A stretch of DNA of 64,000 nt from Streptomyces bluensis (GCF_014650715.1 NZ_BMVM01000001.1:558001-622000), one strand, 5' to 3'. Positions 41,156 to 49,910 are shown, counted from the first letter of the stretch. Notes: generated from the sequence alone by a model not told the origin. Translations and numbers: made by a program.

Positions 41156-41209
41156 ACGGCCCGGTGGGCGGCCCCTTGACGGATTCGGCCGCGCACGACC
41201 GGCGTACGG

Positions 41210-42823
41210 CTACACGGCACCGGCGCGCCGCTGGCGCACTCCCGTCACGACGGCCCATCCGAGCCCACCGGCCGCGACCAGCACCAGAAGCGTCTCCGGC
41301 AGCACGCCGAGGCGGGTCGCGGGAGTCTCGGAGGAGCGCAGGGGCACCTTCTGGACCAGCGAGTCCGCGACGAACATGCCCGTCTTCTGTGTGATCTCCC
41401 CGTCCGGCATGATCACGGCGCTGACTCCGCTGGTCACCGGCACGGTGACCGTGCGGCTGTGCTCGACGGCACGCACACGGGACATGGCCAGCTGCTGGTA
41501 GGTCATCTCGCTGCGGTCGAACGTGGCGTTGTTGCTCGGCACCGAGATCAGCTGCGCGCCGTCGGTGACCTCGGAGCGCACGGCCCAGTCGAAGGCCGCC
41601 TCGTAGCAGGTGACGAGGCCGACCTTGGTGCCGTTCATGGTGAACACGCCGGGCCGGCTGCCCCGGCTGAAGTCCTGGCGGACCATGGACGTCCACTCGC
41701 TGTTGACGGCGCCGATCAGCGACCGCAGCGGGAGGTACTCGCCGAAGGGCTGTATCTGCCGCTTGTCGTAGGTGTCGGTGGGACCCTTGCGCGGGTCCCA
41801 CAGGATCTGCTCGTTGTAGAGCTTGCCGTCCCTCACGACCACTCCGCCGACCGAGATGGGGGCGCCGATCGCCCGGGCGGCACCGTCGATGACGGCGTAC
41901 GCGTCGGGGTTCCTGAAGGGGTCGATGTCGGAGGAGTTCTCCGGCCACAGGACGAAGTCCGGCCGGGGGACCTTGCCCGCCCTGACCTCGGCGGCCAGCC
42001 GCTCGGTCTCGCGCACGTGGTGGTCGAGCACGGCCCGCCGCTGGGCGTTGAATTCGAGGCCCGCGCGCGGGACGTTGCCCTGAATGACGGCAACGGTCGC
42101 GGTGCCGTCCTCGGCCGTGTCGCCCACCAGGGAGCGGGCCCCGAGAGCCCCCACCACGGGCATGGCCACGCTCAGCAGCGCCACCGACGCCGCCGCGCGC
42201 CGCACGGCATGGGTGCGCCGCGCCTCGACGGCCAGGCGCACGAGCTCGTACAGCCCGAAGCCGCACAGGACGACCGCGAAGCCGAGCACCGGAGTACCCC
42301 CCAGAGCGGCGAGCGGGAGGAACACTCCGTCGGCCTGCCCGAAGGCGATCTTGCCCCAGGGGAAGCCGCCGAACGGTACACGCGCGCGTGCCGCCTCACC
42401 CGCGGTCCAGAGGGCCGCCGCCCACACCGGTGCCGCGGGCAGCCTCGACGCGACGGCGATTCCCGCGCCGACGAGCCCGACGAACACCGCCTCGATGACG
42501 GCGAGCGCCAGCCACGGAACGGGGCCGACCTCCACACCGGTCCACACGAGCAGGGGCAGCAGGAATCCAAGCCCGAAGAGGTAGCCGAGTCCGAAGCCGG
42601 TTTTCCAGGTGCGGCCGCGCAGAACCCAGCCGAGGACCGCGAAGGCGGGCAGGGCCAGCCACCACAGGGTGCGCGGGGGAAAGCTGACGTACAGCAGCAC
42701 TCCGGAGAGCGCGGCCGCGGCGGCGGGAAGGAGCCTGCGCGCCAGTCCGGCCGCCCGTGATGCGGGCGCGGACTGGGGGTCGAGCTGTTCCGGCTCGCCC
42801 ACGGATGTTGCGGTGGCGGTCAC
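41210..42823 (-). CDS. lnt: apolipoprotein N-acyltransferase
   Basis: Adds the third acyl chain to lipoproteins at the outer face of the membrane, 537 aa. The N-terminal half has about six membrane helices, with FPPRTLWWLALPAFAVLGW and PFGGFPWGKIAFGQADG, the conserved Lnt loop. The C-terminal half is a nitrilase-like domain with Glu in LWPENSSDIDP, Lys in YDKRQIQPFGEYLPLR and nucleophile Cys in LVTCYEAAFDWAVR, then a final helix. GTG start with TAGACT 6 nt upstream (leaderless). Several lipoproteins in the window are potential substrates. Confidence 0.95.
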   Translation of the reverse strand: MTATATSVGEPEQLDPQSAPASRAAGLARRLLPAAAAALSGVLLYVSFPPRTLWWLALPAFAVLGWVLRGRTWKTGFGLGYLFGLGFLLPLLVWTGVEVGPVPWLALAVIEAVFVGLVGAGIAVASRLPAAPVWAAALWTAGEAARARVPFGGFPWGKIAFGQADGVFLPLAALGGTPVLGFAVVLCGFGLYELVRLAVEARRTHAVRRAAASVALLSVAMPVVGALGARSLVGDTAEDGTATVAVIQGNVPRAGLEFNAQRRAVLDHHVRETERLAAEVRAGKVPRPDFVLWPENSSDIDPFRNPDAYAVIDGAARAIGAPISVGGVVVRDGKLYNEQILWDPRKGPTDTYDKRQIQPFGEYLPLRSLIGAVNSEWTSMVRQDFSRGSRPGVFTMNGTKVGLVTCYEAAFDWAVRSEVTDGAQLISVPSNNATFDRSEMTYQQLAMSRVRAVEHSRTVTVPVTSGVSAVIMPDGEITQKTGMFVADSLVQKVPLRSSETPATRLGVLPETLLVLVAAGGLGWAVVTGVRQRRAGAV

Positions 42824-42829
42824 TCGGGG

Positions 42830-42835
42830 AGTCTA
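42830..42835 (-). promoter_or_regulatory. -10 TAGACT, leaderless GTG
   Basis: On the - strand TAGACT ends 6 nt before GTG 42823. Confidence 0.5.
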
Positions 42836-43027
42836 CGGCGCACGACCTCGCCGCGGACAGCGTGGTCCGCCCGGCCCGGCGAGGCATCACCCACACATCT
42901 GTCGTGATACTCCCGCCCTACTCATCCCCAAAGCGGCACATCACCCGTTACGGTGTGCCCGAGCCTCTGACCTGCGGCCGGCTCCGGCCACGGCGGTCGG
43001 GGCCCGTCACAGTCGGGGGGATGACGG

Positions 43028-44107
43028 GTGGGGTCCACGGGTACGGAGTCCGCGGCCGGTGCGCCGGCCGCGAGTGAGAGACGTGACGTCGTGGACGTCA
43101 CGGGCGTGATCGCGCTCGGTGCGGTCGCGGCCTGGTCGCTGATCACGGCCACCGCGCACGGCGGCCGCCCGGAGGGCGTGCTGCTGGCGGTGCTGGCCTT
43201 GGCCGCGGGGTATGCGGCGGGCCGGATCTCCGGGGCGCTCCTGCCGGTCGCGGCGCCCTGCGCGGCGTCTCTGGCCGGGCTCGGTCTCGCGATCACCGCC
43301 CCGCACACCCCGGCCGCCTCGCCGCTGATCATCCCGCTCGGTCGTACGGGCGCGACCGCCGCACTGCTGGCCCTGTCGGCCGGTGCCGCGTGCTGTGCGG
43401 CCTGGGCGGCCCGTGGCCCGGCGCGGCTGGCGCTGTGGGTGGTGGCGGGCGGGATCGCGGTGGCCGCGGCCGTGCTGGGCTCGACCGTGGGAAGTGCGGC
43501 CTGTGCCGGAGTGCTGCTGTGGTCGCTCGCCGCGGCCCGGGTGCGCCGCCCCGGTCCGGGGCTCGTGGGCCTCGCGGTGGCCGCGGCCGTGGTGGCCGGG
43601 ACGAGCTGGGCGGTCGCCGTGGACGTCCTGCCGGACGGGCCGGCCGTCTCCCTGGAGGACCGGCTCGGCCCGCATCGGGTGCGGCTGTGGCGTGACGCGC
43701 TGGACATGGCCCGTCGGGAACCGGTGCTCGGTGTGGGTCCGGGGAACTTCGAGCACCTCAGCCCGGCACTCGCGCGGGCGGTGGCACACGACGGCAAGCC
43801 GCACTCCGCGCCGTTCCAGCTGGCGGCCGAGCAGGGCGTCATCGGCGTGGCTCTGCTGGCCACGGTGTTCTGCTGGGTGCTGTACGCGCTGTGGCGGGCC
43901 GCCCGCCCCGCGCCGGTCGTCCTCACGGCGGGCGCGGCGCTGACCGCGCTGGCGGCCGTCGCCGCGGTAGGGAACGCGCTGAGCTTCACCACGGTGACGG
44001 CGGGCGCGGGACTGCTCGCGGGGATCGCGACGGCACGGCCCCTCGCTGAGGCGGGGGCGCGGCCCGAGGCTGATCCGTCAGTGTCCGGTGATCAGCCGGC
44101 CCCCTGA
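43028..44107 (+). CDS. O-antigen ligase-like membrane protein
   Basis: 359 aa, GTG start after GGGGGGATG. It has about nine hydrophobic segments and a periplasmic-loop signature RLGPHRVRLWRDALDMARREPVLGVGPGNFEHL followed by HSAPFQLAAEQGVIGVALL, which is the O-antigen ligase/polymerase (Wzy_C) motif. In Gram-positives such proteins act on cell-surface glycopolymers. No other glycan assembly genes adjoin it, apart from an unrelated glycosyltransferase 1.5 kb on. Its 3' end is 9 bp from the convergent membrane protein gene. Confidence 0.82.
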   Translation: MGSTGTESAAGAPAASERRDVVDVTGVIALGAVAAWSLITATAHGGRPEGVLLAVLALAAGYAAGRISGALLPVAAPCAASLAGLGLAITAPHTPAASPLIIPLGRTGATAALLALSAGAACCAAWAARGPARLALWVVAGGIAVAAAVLGSTVGSAACAGVLLWSLAAARVRRPGPGLVGLAVAAAVVAGTSWAVAVDVLPDGPAVSLEDRLGPHRVRLWRDALDMARREPVLGVGPGNFEHLSPALARAVAHDGKPHSAPFQLAAEQGVIGVALLATVFCWVLYALWRAARPAPVVLTAGAALTALAAVAAVGNALSFTTVTAGAGLLAGIATARPLAEAGARPEADPSVSGDQPAP

Positions 44108-44116
44108 CGGATCGGG

Positions 44117-44677
44117 TCAGCGCGTCGCCCCGGACGATGCCGGGCGCAGCCGGTCGCGGATGACCCGTACGGCCGACTCGGCGTCGTCCACCGTGATCGT
44201 GAACGTGTGGCCGTCCCAGAGGCGCAGCACGAGCCCCTCGCCGCGCCGGACGATGACGGCCGTGCCTTTCTCGGGCCGCCAGCGGTAGCCCCAGCCGCCC
44301 CAGTGGCGGGGCGTGACCCGCGGCGCGAAGTCGGCACCTGCCACCTGGGAGAGGGGGATGCGGCGGCGCGGCAGACCGATATGCCCGCAGCGCACTTCGA
44401 GACACTCCTTGTCGACCTTCACGGCGACGTGGACGAACGCGAGCGTGCCGAACAGGACCAGCAGCCCCACCGCGATGCAGCCGACGACCGACATGGCGAG
44501 CGGGGCGATGCCCGACGTCCACGCGGAGTCGACGGCCAGCTCGATGCCGAGCGCCATGAAGGCGCATCCGCCGAGTGACAGCAGCCACTGGGCGCGGTTG
44601 GTCGCGCGCCCGGTCCAGACGTCGGTATGCGCGGAACCGTCGGGGGTACCGCTCTGGCCGTGGGGGTGGTACCTCAT
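44117..44677 (-). CDS. two-helix membrane protein with PH-like C-terminal domain
   Basis: 186 aa, family not recognised with certainty. Two close membrane helices (AQWLLSLGGCAFMALGIELAV and LAMSVVGCIAVGLLVLFGTLAFVHVAV) are followed by a cytosolic beta-rich domain with the RIPLSQVAGADFAPRVTPRHWGGWGYRW and GTAVIVRRGEGLVLRLWDGHTFTITV strands, resembling bacterial PH domains. TAGTCT ends 6 nt before the ATG. Function unknown. Confidence 0.7.
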   Translation of the reverse strand: MRYHPHGQSGTPDGSAHTDVWTGRATNRAQWLLSLGGCAFMALGIELAVDSAWTSGIAPLAMSVVGCIAVGLLVLFGTLAFVHVAVKVDKECLEVRCGHIGLPRRRIPLSQVAGADFAPRVTPRHWGGWGYRWRPEKGTAVIVRRGEGLVLRLWDGHTFTITVDDAESAVRVIRDRLRPASSGATR

Positions 44678-44683
44678 ATATCG

Positions 44684-44689
44684 AGACTA
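44684..44689 (-). promoter_or_regulatory. -10 TAGTCT, leaderless ATG
   Basis: On the - strand TAGTCT ends 6 nt before ATG 44677. Confidence 0.5.
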
Positions 44690-44761
44690 CTCAGGTTCCG
44701 CTGCGCGGGCACCACGTCACGGAGCGTCATCGCTCCCACGCGCGTGGGCGGCGTGCGGAGC

Positions 44762-45550
44762 TCACCGTCCGGCGGGGCTCACTGCCTGGAGGAGGCGACC
44801 CTCGTCGTACGTGAGCGCGAACGCGGGCAGTTCGGCCGCGCGTCCGCTGAGGATCACCGTGAGGGTGGGTTCGGCGAAGGCCTCGGGAACGGGGCGCTCG
44901 CCGATCCGGCGCAGCGCCTGGGCGGCGACGGCCCCGGCCGAGCCGTGCAGGACGAGGGGTGGCTGTCCGGGGCGCCGCAGGGCCGCACGGATGCGTTCGG
45001 CGACCAGCTCGTAATGGGTGCAGCCCAGGACGACGGCCCTTACGTCATCGGGGGTCAGCGCGGCGGCAGCTGCGACGGCCGCGTCGATCGCGGTGTCGTC
45101 GGCCCGCTCCACGGCCTCGGCGAGTCCGGGGCAGGGCACCTCGGTGACGGACACTCCGTCGGCGAACTCCCTGATGAGGCCGCGCTGATAGGGGCTGCCG
45201 GTCGTGGCGGGCGTGGCCCAGATGGCGACGGGTCCGCCGCCGGCGGCGGCCGGCTTGATCGCGGGAACCGTGCCGATGACCGGCAGGTCCGGTTCGAGGC
45301 GGGCGCGCAGGGCGGGCAGGGCATGAACGGACGCCGTGTTGCAGCCGACGATCAGGGCGTCGGGCCGCTGTGCGGCGGCGGCCTCGGCGACGGCGAGGGC
45401 GCGCACCGTGAGGTCCTCGGGGGTGCGCGGTCCCCAGGGCATGCCGTCCGGGTCGGAGGAGAGCACGAGATCCGCGTCAGGCCGCAGGCGGCGGACCGCG
45501 GCGGCAGCGGGAAGCAGTCCGATTCCGGAGTCCATGAGCGCGATCTTCAC
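44762..45550 (-). CDS. aspartate/glutamate racemase family protein
   Basis: 262 aa, cofactor-independent two-cysteine racemase fold. MKIALMDSGIGLLPAAAAV is the MurI opening, and the catalytic cysteines lie in IVGCNTAS and VLGCTHYELVA. Cell-wall MurI in Streptomyces normally sits elsewhere beside rph and nucleotide genes, so this one may be a paralogue with another amino acid substrate; that is inference. Leaderless GTG start. It is divergent, 58 bp, from the HpnB-like gene. Confidence 0.8.
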   Translation of the reverse strand: MKIALMDSGIGLLPAAAAVRRLRPDADLVLSSDPDGMPWGPRTPEDLTVRALAVAEAAAAQRPDALIVGCNTASVHALPALRARLEPDLPVIGTVPAIKPAAAGGGPVAIWATPATTGSPYQRGLIREFADGVSVTEVPCPGLAEAVERADDTAIDAAVAAAAALTPDDVRAVVLGCTHYELVAERIRAALRRPGQPPLVLHGSAGAVAAQALRRIGERPVPEAFAEPTLTVILSGRAAELPAFALTYDEGRLLQAVSPAGR

Positions 45551-45556
45551 CCGGTC

Positions 45557-45562
45557 ACCATA
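45557..45562 (-). promoter_or_regulatory. -10 TATGGT, leaderless GTG
   Basis: On the - strand TATGGT ends 6 nt before GTG 45550. Confidence 0.5.
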
Positions 45563-45595
45563 GACGATCCGTCTCGACGGCCCCTTCCAGTGGGG

Positions 45596-45601
45596 CAGAC
45601 T
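45596..45601 (+). promoter_or_regulatory. weak -10 CAGACT before the glycosyltransferase
   Basis: CAGACT ends 7 nt before ATG 45609. It has C instead of T at position 1, but no Shine-Dalgarno exists either, so a leaderless start is possible. Confidence 0.3.
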
Positions 45602-45608
45602 GCGAGCG

Positions 45609-46778
45609 ATGAGTGCCGTCGTGTGGACCGCTGCCGGATCACTGGCCGCCTGGCTGTGGCTGCTCCTCGGCCAGGGCTTCTTCTGGCGTACGGACGTGCG
45701 CCTGCCGCCGCGCGGGGAGCCGGACGTGTGGCCGTCGGTCTGTGTCGTCGTCCCCGCGCGGGACGAGGCGGCCGTGCTGCCCGTGAGCCTGCCCTCACTG
45801 CTGACACAGGACTATCCGGGGCACGCGGAGGTCTTCCTCGTGGACGACGGCAGCGCGGACGGCACGGGGGAACTGGCGCGGGACCTCGCGCGACGGCACG
45901 GCGGGCTGCCGCTGACCGTCTCCTCTCCGGGCGAGCCGCCCGCGGGCTGGACGGGCAAGCTCTGGGCCGTACGGCACGGAATCGGGCTGGCACGCGCGCG
46001 TGGGCCCGAGTTCCTGTTGCTGACGGACGCGGACATCGCGCACGTCCCGGACAGCCTGCGGGAGTTGGTGGCCGCGGCGCGCACCGGCGGCTTCGACCTG
46101 GTGTCGCAGATGGCCCGGCTGCGCGTGGAGCGCCCGTGGGAGCGGCTCGTCGTGCCGGCCTTCGTCTACTTCTTCGCGCAGCTCTACCCGTTCCGCCGGG
46201 TCGGCGTGCGGGGCTCGCGGACGGCGGCGGCGGCCGGCGGGTGCGTGCTGCTGCGGACGGACGCCGCCGAGCGCGCCGGTGTCCCGGACGCCATCCGGCA
46301 GGCCGTCATCGACGACGTGGCCCTCGCGAAGGCGGTCAAGGGCAGCGGCGGCCACATCTGGCTGGGGCTGGCGGACCGTGTGGACAGTGTGCGTCCGTAT
46401 CCGCGGCTGCATGACCTGTGGCGCATGGTCTCGCGCAGTGCCTACGCCCAACTGCGGCACAATCCGCTGCTGTTGCTCGGTACGGTGCTCGGCCTCGCCG
46501 TGGTCTATCTGGTGCCGCCGGTGGCGTTCGTCGTGGGTCTGGTCACGGGGAGCACGGCGGCGGCGGTCGCCGGAGGGCTCGCGTGGCTGCTGATGGCGGC
46601 GACGTACGTGCCGATGCTCCGCTACTACCGGCAGCCGCTCGGGCTGGCTCCGCTGCTGCCGTTCACCGCGCTGCTGTACCTCTTCATGACGGTCGACTCC
46701 GCGGTGCAGCACTACCGGGGGCGGGGCGCGGCCTGGAAGGGACGTACGTACGCGCGGCCCGCTCCTGAGCAGCGGTGA
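45609..46778 (+). CDS. glycosyltransferase family 2, HpnB-like
   Basis: 389 aa membrane glycosyltransferase. An N-terminal helix (VWTAAGSLAAWLWLLLGQGF) precedes the GT2 domain: SVCVVVPARDEAAVLPVSLPSLL, LVDDGSADGT and the metal-binding TDADIAH. The acceptor-side region has AAAGGCVLLRTDAAERAG. C-terminal helices (LGTVLGLAVVYLVPPVAFVVGLV, VPMLRYYRQPLGLAPLLPFTALLYLFMTVDSA) anchor it. The layout matches hopanoid-cluster protein HpnB, although no hopanoid genes are in this window. Confidence 0.85.
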   Translation: MSAVVWTAAGSLAAWLWLLLGQGFFWRTDVRLPPRGEPDVWPSVCVVVPARDEAAVLPVSLPSLLTQDYPGHAEVFLVDDGSADGTGELARDLARRHGGLPLTVSSPGEPPAGWTGKLWAVRHGIGLARARGPEFLLLTDADIAHVPDSLRELVAAARTGGFDLVSQMARLRVERPWERLVVPAFVYFFAQLYPFRRVGVRGSRTAAAAGGCVLLRTDAAERAGVPDAIRQAVIDDVALAKAVKGSGGHIWLGLADRVDSVRPYPRLHDLWRMVSRSAYAQLRHNPLLLLGTVLGLAVVYLVPPVAFVVGLVTGSTAAAVAGGLAWLLMAATYVPMLRYYRQPLGLAPLLPFTALLYLFMTVDSAVQHYRGRGAAWKGRTYARPAPEQR

Positions 46779-46809
46779 GCCGTCCTGTCCTGTTCTCTTC
46801 TGCCCACGG

Positions 46810-48108
46810 TCACTTCCGGCCCGGGGTCCAGTTCATGCCCCAGTTGTAGGCGTGGTCGACCGTGCGCTGCGGGCTGACCCCCCGCTCGGGGACCAGGTAA
46901 CGGGCCTCGCGGTGGACGACCAGGTCGCCGTTCTGGTGGGTGATCAGGGCGAGCGCGCACACCGTGGAGGGGACCGTGCACTCGTCCAGGGAGAAGTCGA
47001 CGGCCGCGCCGTGCTGCGGCTGGAGGGTGACCGTGGCGTGCAGGTCGGCGAAGGAGCGGGCGCCTTCGTAGATGGTCACGAAGATGAGGATGCGCCGGAA
47101 GGCGTGCTGGTGGTCGAGGTTGATGGTGAGGTTCTCGCCGCTCGTGGCGGCTCCGGTGCGGTCGTCGCCGTCGAGGTGGATGTACGGCGGCTGGTGCAGC
47201 GCGCCGAAGGCGTTGCCGAGTGACTGGATCACGCCCTTGCGGCCGTCGGACAGCTCGTAGAGGGCGCACAGGTCGAGGTCGAGATCCGCGTGCATGGCGA
47301 CCGGCCGGCCCAGTTTGGCGGCCCACCCGGTGAACTGCTTGCGCACCTGCCAGTTCAGGTTCACGCGCATGGCGCCCGATGTTCCGCCCTGCTTGGTCAG
47401 GGAGACCGCCGGGGCCGCCTTCGTCAGGGTGACCTTGGTCAGGCGGACCGGGCTCGGGGGCGCGGCGGGCGGTGGAGGGGCGTTCACCGGCGGCGGCACG
47501 GTGACGGGCGGGGCCATGGGGGACGGCGTGGTGGCGGGCGGGGCGAGGGGGACCGCCGGCGGCGCGTGGGGCGGTTCGTCGACGGTGATACCGAAGTCCG
47601 TCGCCAGTCCTTCGAGCCCGCTGCTGTAACCCTGCCCGACGGCCCGGAACTTCCAGGCGCCCTGGCGGCGGTAGAGCTCGCCCAGGACGAACGCGGTCTC
47701 CACGCTCGCGTCGGTGCTGTCATAGCGCGCGACCTCGGTGCCGCTGCGGTCGTCGACCACGCGGATGTACAGGCCCGGCACCTGTCCGAAGGAGCCGCCG
47801 TCGGCGGAGGCGGCGAGTACCACGGTCTCGACGGCGGGCTCCACGCGCGCGAGTTCGACGAGCAGGGTGTCGGTCACCTGGCCGCCCGCGGTGCGTTTGC
47901 CCTCGTGACGGACCGCGCCCGAGGGGTGCGCGGGCTGGTTGTAGAAGACGAAGTCCGCGTCGGAGCGCACTTTTCCGGAGACCAGCAGGAGCGCCGAGGC
48001 GTCCGCGTCGGGCACGGCCGGGCCTGCACGCCAGCCCAGTTCGATGCGTAGCACGGTCGTCGGCACCGCGACATTCGATCCCTTGGGCATTGACATCTTC
48101 GCCCCCAT
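46810..48108 (-). CDS. TerD-domain protein with TerA-like C-terminal half
   Basis: 432 aa (or 428 from ATG 48096, MSMPKGSN). The first half is a TerD calcium-binding stress domain: ALLLVSGKVRSDADFVFYNQP, VETVVLAASADGGSFG and VLGELYRRQGAWKFRAVGQGYSSGLEGLATDFGI, the family hallmark. A ~60-residue Pro/Ala/Val linker follows. The second half resembles TerA (MRVNLNWQV, DLDLDLCALYELSDGRKGVIQSLG and the final DHAYNWGMNWTPGRK). Such fusions are stress-response proteins in Streptomyces. It stands alone here, outside any ter operon. Confidence 0.88.
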   Translation of the reverse strand: MGAKMSMPKGSNVAVPTTVLRIELGWRAGPAVPDADASALLLVSGKVRSDADFVFYNQPAHPSGAVRHEGKRTAGGQVTDTLLVELARVEPAVETVVLAASADGGSFGQVPGLYIRVVDDRSGTEVARYDSTDASVETAFVLGELYRRQGAWKFRAVGQGYSSGLEGLATDFGITVDEPPHAPPAVPLAPPATTPSPMAPPVTVPPPVNAPPPPAAPPSPVRLTKVTLTKAAPAVSLTKQGGTSGAMRVNLNWQVRKQFTGWAAKLGRPVAMHADLDLDLCALYELSDGRKGVIQSLGNAFGALHQPPYIHLDGDDRTGAATSGENLTINLDHQHAFRRILIFVTIYEGARSFADLHATVTLQPQHGAAVDFSLDECTVPSTVCALALITHQNGDLVVHREARYLVPERGVSPQRTVDHAYNWGMNWTPGRK

Positions 48109-48376
48109 GCTTGCCTGCTCACCACCGGGCCGTGCCCTGGGCAGTCCGATCCGTTCGGGCCAAACCTATTCCCTCGGGGTCGTCAACCCCCAGAAGCCGT
48201 ACAGGAAGAGGCGGAGCCCAACCCGCCGGTAACCCGCCCGGAACTCGGCTTTTACAAGAATGTCGTTGTCGTCGCTGCCCCTTTTCGCCGCGTTCGCTCG
48301 CATTGGGGATCCGGAGTCACTGCCCACGCGGAAAACAACCCTCTTATCGGTCTCCCCAACCAGCACATCGTGGGCT

Positions 48377-48382
48377 TAACTT
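48377..48382 (+). promoter_or_regulatory. -10 TAACTT, leaderless ATG
   Basis: TAACTT ends 7 nt before ATG 48390; no ribosome site. Confidence 0.5.
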
Positions 48383-48389
48383 ATGTGCC

Positions 48390-48830
48390 ATGACCTCCCC
48401 CCGCTCCTATGGCGGCGGCTACTACTCCGCCTCGTCCTTCGGCGACACGCCCATCTACGACTCTCTCGTGGCCGAGCGGGGCACCCCGCAGATCGCCCCG
48501 ATCCGGGTCCCCGCGGCGTACGACACGCCGGGCAGCAACCTGCCCGCGCTGCCGTCGGCGCTCCCCGCCCTGCCGGCCGGCCCGTCGCAGTCGGCTCCCT
48601 CGTACGGCTATCCGCCGGCCCAGCAGCCCTCGCCGCTGCAGCAGGCGCCGGCGGCGTACGTCCCTCAGCAGGCCGCGGCTCCGCGCGGGTACCCGGGCAC
48701 GCAGCCGCAGCCGCCGCGCCCGGCGGCGAGCGGCACGGGCTACGAGGCGATGCGCCCGGCGGCTCCGCGCCCGGCGCAGTCCGCCCCGTACCAGGACCCG
48801 TACAACGGTCAGCAGTACCGCGGATACTGA
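48390..48830 (+). CDS. Pro/Ala/Gln-rich protein (DUF6643-like)
   Basis: 146 aa. A conserved 45-residue N-terminus (TSPRSYGGGYYSASSFGDTP, LVAERGTPQIAPIRVPAAYD) leads into a disordered Pro/Ala/Gln/Tyr-rich tail. I recall this N-terminus as a conserved Streptomyces family (DUF6643), but the number is not certain. No membrane segment, signal or catalytic motif is visible. It lies 44 bp before the MOSC gene. Confidence 0.68.
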   Translation: MTSPRSYGGGYYSASSFGDTPIYDSLVAERGTPQIAPIRVPAAYDTPGSNLPALPSALPALPAGPSQSAPSYGYPPAQQPSPLQQAPAAYVPQQAAAPRGYPGTQPQPPRPAASGTGYEAMRPAAPRPAQSAPYQDPYNGQQYRGY

Positions 48831-48862
48831 GGCGCCCGCGCGGGGCTGTCCGTGCCTGCTGG

Positions 48863-48868
48863 CAGGAT
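48863..48868 (+). promoter_or_regulatory. weak -10 CAGGAT before MOSC gene
   Basis: CAGGAT ends 6 nt before ATG 48875. Alternatively the AGGA within it could act as a ribosome site, so this is uncertain. Confidence 0.25.
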
Positions 48869-48874
48869 GGCCCC

Positions 48875-49699
48875 ATGGGGAATCCGTCGCTGCACTCGAT
48901 CCATGTCCACCCGCTGAAGGCGGCCCGGGGCGTCGCGCCCCACGAGGCCGTGGTGGAGCCCTGGGGGCTGGCGGGGGACCGGCGCTGGGTGCTGGTCGAC
49001 GAGGCGGGCAGGTTCATCTCGCAACGCCCCCATCCGCGCATGGCGCTGGCCGCCGCCGAGCCGATGCCCGGCGGCGGCCTCGTGTTCTCCGCGCCCGGCC
49101 GCGAGCCGCTGACCGTCACGGTGCCCGAGCCGGCCGGCACGACCACGGTCGAGATCTGGCGGGACAAGGTGGAGGGGGTCCTCGCCGACTCCGCGGCGCA
49201 CGCCTGGTTCAGCGACTTCCTGGGGCTCGACGTGCGTCTCGTGCACCTCGACGACCCGGCCACCCGCCGCCCCATCGATCCGGAGTACGCCCGTCCCGGT
49301 GAGACCGTCAGCTTCGCCGACGGGTATCCGCTGCTGCTCACCACGCTGGCCTCGCTCGACGCCCTCAACTCCCTGATCGCGCAGGGCGACCACCCCGACG
49401 AGGGCCCGCTGCCGATGAACCGGTTCCGGCCGAACGTGGTCGTGTCGGGTACCGGCGCCTGGGCCGAGGACGACTGGCGGCGGATCGCGATCGGCGAGGT
49501 CACCTTCCGGGTGGCCAAGATGTGCGGGCGATGCGTGGTGACCACCACCGGCCAGGGCACCGCCGAGCGCGGCCGGGAGCCGCTGCGCACCCTCGGCCGC
49601 CATCGCCGGTTCGGCGACAAGCTGGTCTTCGGCCAGAACCTCGTTCCGGAATCCGTCGGTACGGTCCGGATCGGCGACCCGGTGCGCGTCCTCGCATAG
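48875..49699 (+). CDS. MOSC-domain molybdenum-cofactor protein (YcbX/mARC-like)
   Basis: 274 aa. An N-terminal MOSC_N beta-barrel (LHSIHVHPLKAARGVAPHEAVVEPWGLAGDRRWVLVDEAG) is followed by the MOSC domain (NRFRPNVVVSGTGAWAEDDWRRIAIGEVTFRVAKMCGRCVVTT). The Cys in KMCGRCVVT is at the position that ligates molybdenum in mARC-type N-oxide reductases. It lacks a C-terminal ferredoxin domain, so an external electron donor would be needed. A terminator follows. Confidence 0.88.
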   Translation: MGNPSLHSIHVHPLKAARGVAPHEAVVEPWGLAGDRRWVLVDEAGRFISQRPHPRMALAAAEPMPGGGLVFSAPGREPLTVTVPEPAGTTTVEIWRDKVEGVLADSAAHAWFSDFLGLDVRLVHLDDPATRRPIDPEYARPGETVSFADGYPLLLTTLASLDALNSLIAQGDHPDEGPLPMNRFRPNVVVSGTGAWAEDDWRRIAIGEVTFRVAKMCGRCVVTTTGQGTAERGREPLRTLGRHRRFGDKLVFGQNLVPESVGTVRIGDPVRVLA

Positions 49700-49727
49700 G
49701 CCCGGCCGGGCCCCGAGCGGGCCGGGC
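49700..49727 (+). terminator. GC-rich terminator hairpin after MOSC gene
   Basis: GCCCGGCC (49700-49707) pairs with GGCCGGGC (49720-49727), immediately after the stop codon. Confidence 0.6.
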
Positions 49728-49910
49728 GGCAAGATCTCGTTCCTGGAATCACTTGATGTGGGGAACACCGGCCAGGTTCACGTTCGTTGGGATTTTGTGA
49801 GAAGTTCATGAGAGAACTCGGGGAAGGGTGATTTCGCTCTCTCTTCGCCGGGGACCCGCGTGGACGGCTCCAACTGGGGTTACCACGGACGCGGAAGGGG
49901 GTGCGGGACG

